From: Sepioteuthis lessoniana
Taxonomy: Eukaryota; Mollusca; Cephalopoda; Myopsida; Loliginidae
NCBI GenBank assembly: GCA_963585895.1
Contig: OY757939.1
Span: 30,977,930-31,041,929, forward strand
DNA: 64,000 bases
Direction of reading: 5' to 3'
Under the pieces are notes generated by a model. It was given only the letters and a program-made list of their open reading frames with translations. It was not told the origin of the DNA and searched no databases. The translations under genes were made by a program, and so were the position numbers. This document shows positions 1 to 64,000 of the stretch, in pieces. Positions within the stretch are counted from its first letter, which is position 1. Every line of letters begins with the position of its first letter.

Positions 1-1150
1 GATATTTCATTATTACTTATATTTAAGAGACTTCCTGTCTGTGAAAACTTTTTTTTTGACCTGCACTGTGTCCCTTACAGAACTTTCTAGCCTGGTAGCT
101 GAAAGATTCATTGATCCTGCTAAGGAGTTTTAACATTTAAGCCCACTCATAATCCTGCTTAACTGCAGTCAATCCAGTTAGGTGGCTTGACCTGTTCAGG
201 TCCTCTGCCAAAAGTTAACTTGTAGTGATCCCGTGGTTGATCCAACCTGACAGCTAAACACTTGTATGCTCACAGCTGAAGCACACACTTACTTGCTTGC
301 AGATCTTGCTTCTGTAGTCAATCCTGCATTGGAGTGAACACTTGCTTGGCTAACAGTCTGTTCAGACTCGCAGCCAAACTCAACCTCTGCCTATGATGCT
401 CCATACTGCCCACCAGCCCACAACCAAGCCAGATTTCCTCTGCTGACCCCATTCCTATCAATCCAGTCATCAACTGGCTGCACTACTATGGTATACAAAC
501 TGTTCTTTTTAGAGCAAGCATAATCGAAAGTCTTATCTTAACTGTTGTGAACCATTGTTCTGATTCAAAAACATTCCTGATCTGCCTGCCCTACCAGACA
601 GCCTTGTTCCAATCACTTCCAGATTTATTTTCATTAACATGTTGCTTTTGTAAAATAAAATTGATTTTGCTGAAGTCTACATCTTCATTCTTGTCTCCTT
701 GTCTTAGTATTTCTTACACAACCACCTTGTGGAGTCAACATCCTTATTGGTCCCACAACAGTGCAATGGGTAAACTGTCATCTAAATTATGCAAAAATGA
801 AAACTCGGACATCTCAAATATATTTACCAAGATTAAATAAAAATTTACTGATCCTATAAAATAAATTTATTCAAAGAAATATCCATTGACTTCAACCAAA
901 GCTTCCAGACGACTTCAGAATCTACTGCAAGACTTTCCAATGGTCTTCTTTAAATCCCTAAATGCAGCCATTTATATCATTTTTTCTTTTTCTTTGTTGG
1001 TCTTACACCAAGATTTGTTGATCTAGTTTAATTGTACTGCCACATATAAAGGGCTAATACTGGGTTCCCTCTGCTCATTTGGCATGGCAAAGAGTCTTGT
1101 TGTCAGACATAAGGTCATCCAGTAGCTCCTCTCTCCAGACATTATTTCCA
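1..1150. other. Upstream intron or intergenic sequence; no gene recognised
   Basis: No exon or clear transposon end was found. Around 640-760 an AATAAA signal is followed by a T-rich tract and CTTACACAACC, then TTGGTCCCACAAC, which resembles the end of an LTR plus a primer site, but I find no partner LTR and do not assert one. An open stretch at 547-840 has no recognisable protein. Confidence 0.3.
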
Positions 1151-1153
1151 ATT

Positions 1154-1280
1154 GGTTTGGTTTTTATGGCATATCAACCATTGTAGGTTATTTAATGCCA
1201 AATCCTCTTTATACATATATATTAGATAAATGGTCTGGTTTTATGGCATATCAACCATTGTAGAGTATTTAATGCCAAAT
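1154..1280 (-). repeat. Two copies of the stem-loop tail repeat
   Basis: Copies at about 1154-1203 and 1233-1280 read TTTATGGCATATCAACC, then a short loop, then GGTTATTTAATGCCA or a close variant. Both abut TATACATATAT-type sequence. This is the reverse complement of the tail found on composite repeats and SINEs elsewhere in the window. Confidence 0.75.
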
Positions 1281-1363
1281 TCTTTTTATACATATGTATA
1301 TAAAATGATTTTTAAACATTTTATTGATAAGATTTTTAAATGAACATGAGTTTTTTTTTACTT

Positions 1364-1367
<4 letters not shown>

Positions 1368-1402
<35 letters not shown>
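1368..1402. repeat. (TA)n microsatellite
   Basis: An uninterrupted TA array after a T-rich stretch, followed by TTTATGTGTGTGCACAC. Confidence 0.9.
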
Positions 1403-1405
<3 letters not shown>

Positions 1406-1755
1406 ATGTGTGTGCACACAGTTAAATGGTTTCAAGCATTGCTATGTAATAACAATCTAGCATCAGTCATTTATTTGTAAGCATTTAGACCTAAAACAAA
1501 GCACATGTACAAAATTAATCTAAAATTGCTGCAATTTACCTGTGTGTATGTGTGTTCATAAAACTGTCACTAAAACAGCTGCTTCATCTTACAGAATCAA
1601 ATTTCTTCAGTAACTTGCCTGCTATATAACTTCATTAAGAACAACATTGCTACCTTTTGACTAATCAAAGTTCCTTTAAAAATTTTTTATCTTGCCATTG
1701 ATTTTAATTTTTGTTTTTATAAGAAATTAATTTACTTAAATGTTTAACATTCCAG

Positions 1756-60740
<58,985 letters not shown>

Positions 60741-61960
60741 GTATTTTGCTTTATTTTATTTTCTTCTTTATATAGTCTCTCTCTCGCACATACCCACACA
60801 CACACACACACAATACCACTACACCTCACCTGTGGTTGCAACTGCATTGCTGTTTTCTGGTCAAACACAGGCAGTCAGCAATCTCCTCACTGTCCCTGCC
60901 TAGCTGGGTTGAAGGTGAACCTGTTATTAACCCTCTACCTGCCAAGTTTTGAATTTGACCTCAGATAGAAAGGTCAAGCATTAGAAGTGGGTCATGCTGA
61001 GAATATCTGTCAGCTGTGAAAGAAGTAATACAAGAAAATTCTTCGAAGAACAAACTCTTCTTTAACATCAAAATCTTATTTTTATAAGCCTGGTTATTAC
61101 AATACTTTAAACCATAAGTTAAAAGGTTCATGTAACATGCAAAGGGCTGTAGTCAACACTATTACATTGAATTCTTAACTTCCACAAAGTCAGATAAAAA
61201 TTCTCTGTATCATCACTCTGGTACTATTCTGGCACAAGGAAAGGGTTTCAGAGCTAACAATAAGTATCGGGGGTTAAAATTTGTTGCAGGTAAATACTTG
61301 GCTTTGCTGGAGTTCGCTAAGTAGCAGAATTAAGTTTTTCCTCTGTCTTTCTGAGGCGACGAAGGACTCGAGTAACATAGGTTGATCTAGCCCCTGGCTC
61401 TTATGCATTCTTTTAAAAACTCCGACAGTTTAAACAATATTTCACCCTATATCGGGGTAGTGTCGGAGGGGATGAGGGGAATACCTCCAAAATGACAAAC
61501 CTTAACCGATTTCCATTAATACAGGAAAATTATCCAACCTCTTTCAACCAGGAGGCCATTCAAGCCTCTCCCTCTCCTTTACTTATCAATCTCCCTCTTA
61601 CCACCTTCAGTTCTGATGAATCAATTCATTCCGCCCTCCTATAACCAGCAGGGCATTCCAAGTACCACACAATCCCCAAAATTTGTGGAGGCCAAAAGAG
61701 TAACTCGTTAATCTTTGTTTTCTGACCGGTCAGATATAAAATTCTCTCAGCCATTTTTGACCAAGACGAAACCCAGATCTGTGGACATAAAAATTTTATC
61801 ATTTTTGGCTAATGACAACCAGAGACCTGTTGTTATAAAAATTCTTTCAAACCATTTCTTGGCCAAGTGACAAAATCCAAGTGTCTGATTCTTTTGATGT
61901 TTTTCTTAAGCCTCAAACCCCTGGGTGGCCTTTGTGTCATAATATATCTTTTATATAAAA
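60741..61960. other. Intron after NIDO exon; unassigned
   Basis: Has a (CA)n tract at 60795-60811. The part 61330-61700 is distinctly less AT-rich (GGCGACGAAGGACTCGAG, GGGGTAGTGTCGGAGGG), suggesting an unrecognised repeat. No exon continuing the NIDO domain was found. Confidence 0.45.
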
Positions 61961-61965
61961 CAAAA

Positions 61966-62215
61966 CAAAAAAAATTCACTTTCTTGATATCATGAATTTT
62001 TTTTCAGGCTCTTACAAATTCTTATAAGTTTAGATTTATAGAATTATAGAATTTATAGAATTTATCAAAACCATCTTCAGATGACATTAAGAATTATAAT
62101 TTTAAATATCTCATCTGAAGATGGTTTCTATAAAACTTGTAATTCAAACTTTTAAGAATTTGTAAGAGCCTGAAATAAATTTATACCAAGAAAGTGAATT
62201 TTTTTCTTTTGTTTT
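61966..62215. repeat. Foldback repeat with arms of about 115 bp
   Basis: Left arm 61966-62080 and right arm 62097-62215 are inverted copies: AATTCACTTTCTTG, TTCAGGCTCTTACAAATTC and ACCATCTTCAGATGA occur on + at the left and on - at the right. The loop is about 16 bp. Confidence 0.85.
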
Positions 62216-63004
62216 TTATATAAAAGATTTTCTAGCTCTACACATTGAGTGTTGATGTATCATTAATCCCAAATTAATTTTACATCAATAGCCATTAGTA
62301 TTGAGCACTCATATGGGATACTCCTACACCTTGGATTTCCTCTTTGGGTCATATACATATATATATCTGTGGCATGTTCTCAAAAAATGTTCAGGATAAC
62401 CATATAACACTGTTATGATCTTAGACAAAAATGAATTAACATAATTGTTGATTTTTTATAATAATTAAAATCTGTGCATAATTTTTTAAAAGAATTAACA
62501 AATTCAAAAAAGCTATTGAATTTTAATTTCTATTTGAATTATTGAACTATTTCGGTTAGTTATCATTCAAGAATTCTAAGTAGTGAATTTAATATAAAAA
62601 AAAATAAATAAAAATCCTAGACATATTGGCTTGCTTTTTCTTCCAGCTGGAACTGACTTCTCAACATATTTGCTGATTATAATTTTACTCAAATTTATTT
62701 CATTATTTTATTGTGGAAAGAGATTACTACAAATTAAATTTTGCCTATCTGAGGTACAAATTTTCAAAGGCAAATATTTGGCCAATTTCAAGTGTTCATT
62801 ACAATTGGTATAAATTGTCCGTGTTTTCCATAAGTGCTTTGGTTCAATTGAAATAATTAATGCATGAAACTTAAAGAAATTTAAAATTTTCTGCTGAATT
62901 ATTTACAGGGTAAGTAATACATAACTTGTTTCTTATGCCTTAAAAAAGTGTATTTGGGCAGCATTATTTTTTTATTTTTTATTTTTTTTTTTGTTAATAC
63001 ATAT
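62216..63004. other. Intron; nothing recognised
   Basis: AT-rich sequence with no exon or identified repeat; a T-rich run lies near 62966-62993. Confidence 0.4.
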
Positions 63005-63548
63005 TTGATTAAACAATATAGATATCCTTTGTCTATGCATTTTTGTATTTATCCTTTTGAGTCGCTGCATCGATTTTGTTATCCAGCAGGAATTGGTTAA
63101 TTTGTCACTGCATTGATTTTATGGTATCCAGCAGAAATTGGTTAATAAACCTCCCATAATTAATTGGTTCCCTTGTACTTTCTGTCTGATTTGGGCCATC
63201 ATCAGGGATGTGTGTATATTGCAAAAGTGATGTGACCTTTGTATGTACATTACTACTTTGAATCCAGTACTAATGTACTTAAATATCTTTACTTACTGCT
63301 GCTACTTATAGAACCAGTATAAATAATAAATGCTCAACACTTACAAAGTAATTATGTACATGCAAAGGTTTTGCAATATACATACCCCTGATGATGGCTT
63401 AAGATCAGGCAGAAAGTACTAGGGAACCAATTAATTATGGGAGGTTTATTAACTAATTTCTGCTGGATACCATAAAATCAATGCAGTGACTCGAAAGGAT
63501 GAATACAAAAATGTGTAGACAAAGGATGTCTTTATCTTTTAATCAGAT
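63005..63548. repeat. Foldback repeat with arms of about 200 bp
   Basis: Left arm about 63005-63250 and right arm about 63350-63548 are inverted copies sharing ATCCTTTGTCTA, TTAATAAACCTCCCATAAT and CCATCATCAGGG. The left arm also contains an internal direct duplication of the segment around ATCCAGCAG..ATTGGTTAAT. Confidence 0.85.
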
Positions 63549-63579
63549 GTATAGTTGAAGGTGACCCAAAGGCTCTCTT

Positions 63580-63800
63580 TTCAATAGTTACTACACCAAG
63601 GTGTAGGGGAGGGTGCTTCGCCATTCCCTGGATTGCTTCACTTTACCCTTGATATGTACCTTATAATGCTGAGTGTGGAGCAAGGTGGCATCAATTACCA
63701 TTTTTTTGAGTCTTTGGTATGGCTCAACCTGGGATTGAACCCTGGTCTCCCAGACCATTGGCGAACACTCTACTCATTAGGCCAATGGCCGTATGTGATA
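63580..63800 (-). mobile_element. SINE with well-preserved tRNA-like head
   Basis: Minus strand starts GGCCATTGGCCTAATGAGTA with A-box-like TGGCCTAATGAGTAGAG and a perfect B-box GGGTTCAATCCC. The tRNA-like part spans about 63724-63795 and the body continues to about 63580. Confidence 0.72.
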
Positions 63801-63944
63801 GATAGGAAGAAGTATATTTTGGTTGTGGGCCAGTTGAAATATTGGAGCACAATACATGTTTGAGTATGCATACGGAATTTTCAGACACTTCTAAAAGACT
63901 AGCTAGCTTAGCCAGCATTTTAACTCATCTTCATCAGTGTGGCT

Positions 63945-64000
63945 TAGAATATACAGACTGCATCCTCTGCAGTGAGGTTAGACCCTTTCCTCTCATGGTG
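63945..64000 (+). repeat. Start of a composite-repeat head, cut by window end
   Basis: TATACAGACTGCATCCTCTG and GAGGTTAGACCC match the head of the composite family. Confidence 0.55.

Noticed and set aside
1..1755. Gene start or promoter for the EGF gene
   Set aside because: The first exon seen begins in phase 1 and no signal peptide or initiating exon is present, so the start is upstream.

Overview
This is a eukaryotic, AT-rich, intron- and repeat-dominated window with no prokaryotic features. The load of tRNA-headed SINEs, mariner elements, an RTE-type LINE, an I/Jockey-type LINE and a Ty1/copia element, in introns of a gene built from repeated EGF modules, suggests an invertebrate, most likely a mollusc and plausibly a cephalopod. 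That assignment is inferred from repeat style and is not proven.

One host gene runs on the + strand through nearly the whole window, and both of its ends lie outside. I find 17 internal exons. Fifteen each encode one calcium-binding EGF-like module: 13 are exactly 126 nt, one is 123 nt and one is a degraded 114 nt. All 15 start and end in phase 1. They are followed by a 119-nt exon (51927-52045) and a 295-nt exon (60446-60740) that together encode the start of a NIDO (nidogen-like) domain. The product is probably a secreted or cell-surface adhesion/matrix protein of order (cbEGF)n-NIDO. The rest of NIDO and anything C-terminal to it lie beyond position 64000.

Layout. 1-11 kb: first EGF exon, two mariner relics each split by SINEs, and a roughly 0.9-kb pyrimidine minisatellite. 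11-36 kb: the expanded EGF array. Seven nearly identical EGF exons (14930, 17152, 24630, 26639, 27132, 29354, 29948) sit in tandemly duplicated units that also carry paralogous intron sequence; more diverged relatives are at 11263, 33771 and 35537. A degenerate copia element (18263-22937) and a separate 695-bp insertion interrupt one unit. 36-46 kb: a large intron holding an almost intact antisense RTE-type LINE (37104 to about 40330) and a decayed sense-strand I/Jockey-type LINE (about 41180-45860). 47-52 kb: three more EGF exons and the first NIDO exon. 52-60 kb: an 8.4-kb intron with a 1.3-kb mariner element (56108-57428), SINEs and microsatellites. 60.4-60.7 kb: second NIDO exon. 60.7-64 kb: intron with two foldback repeats and a SINE.

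The most interesting points are (1) the recently amplified, phase-symmetric EGF exon array, which can change module number without breaking the frame; (2) a composite repeat family whose 3' stem-loop tail is also carried by a tRNA-derived SINE, suggesting shared mobilisation machinery; and (3) several insertions and a 54-bp micro-inversion whose ancestral states can be read from neighbouring paralogous units.
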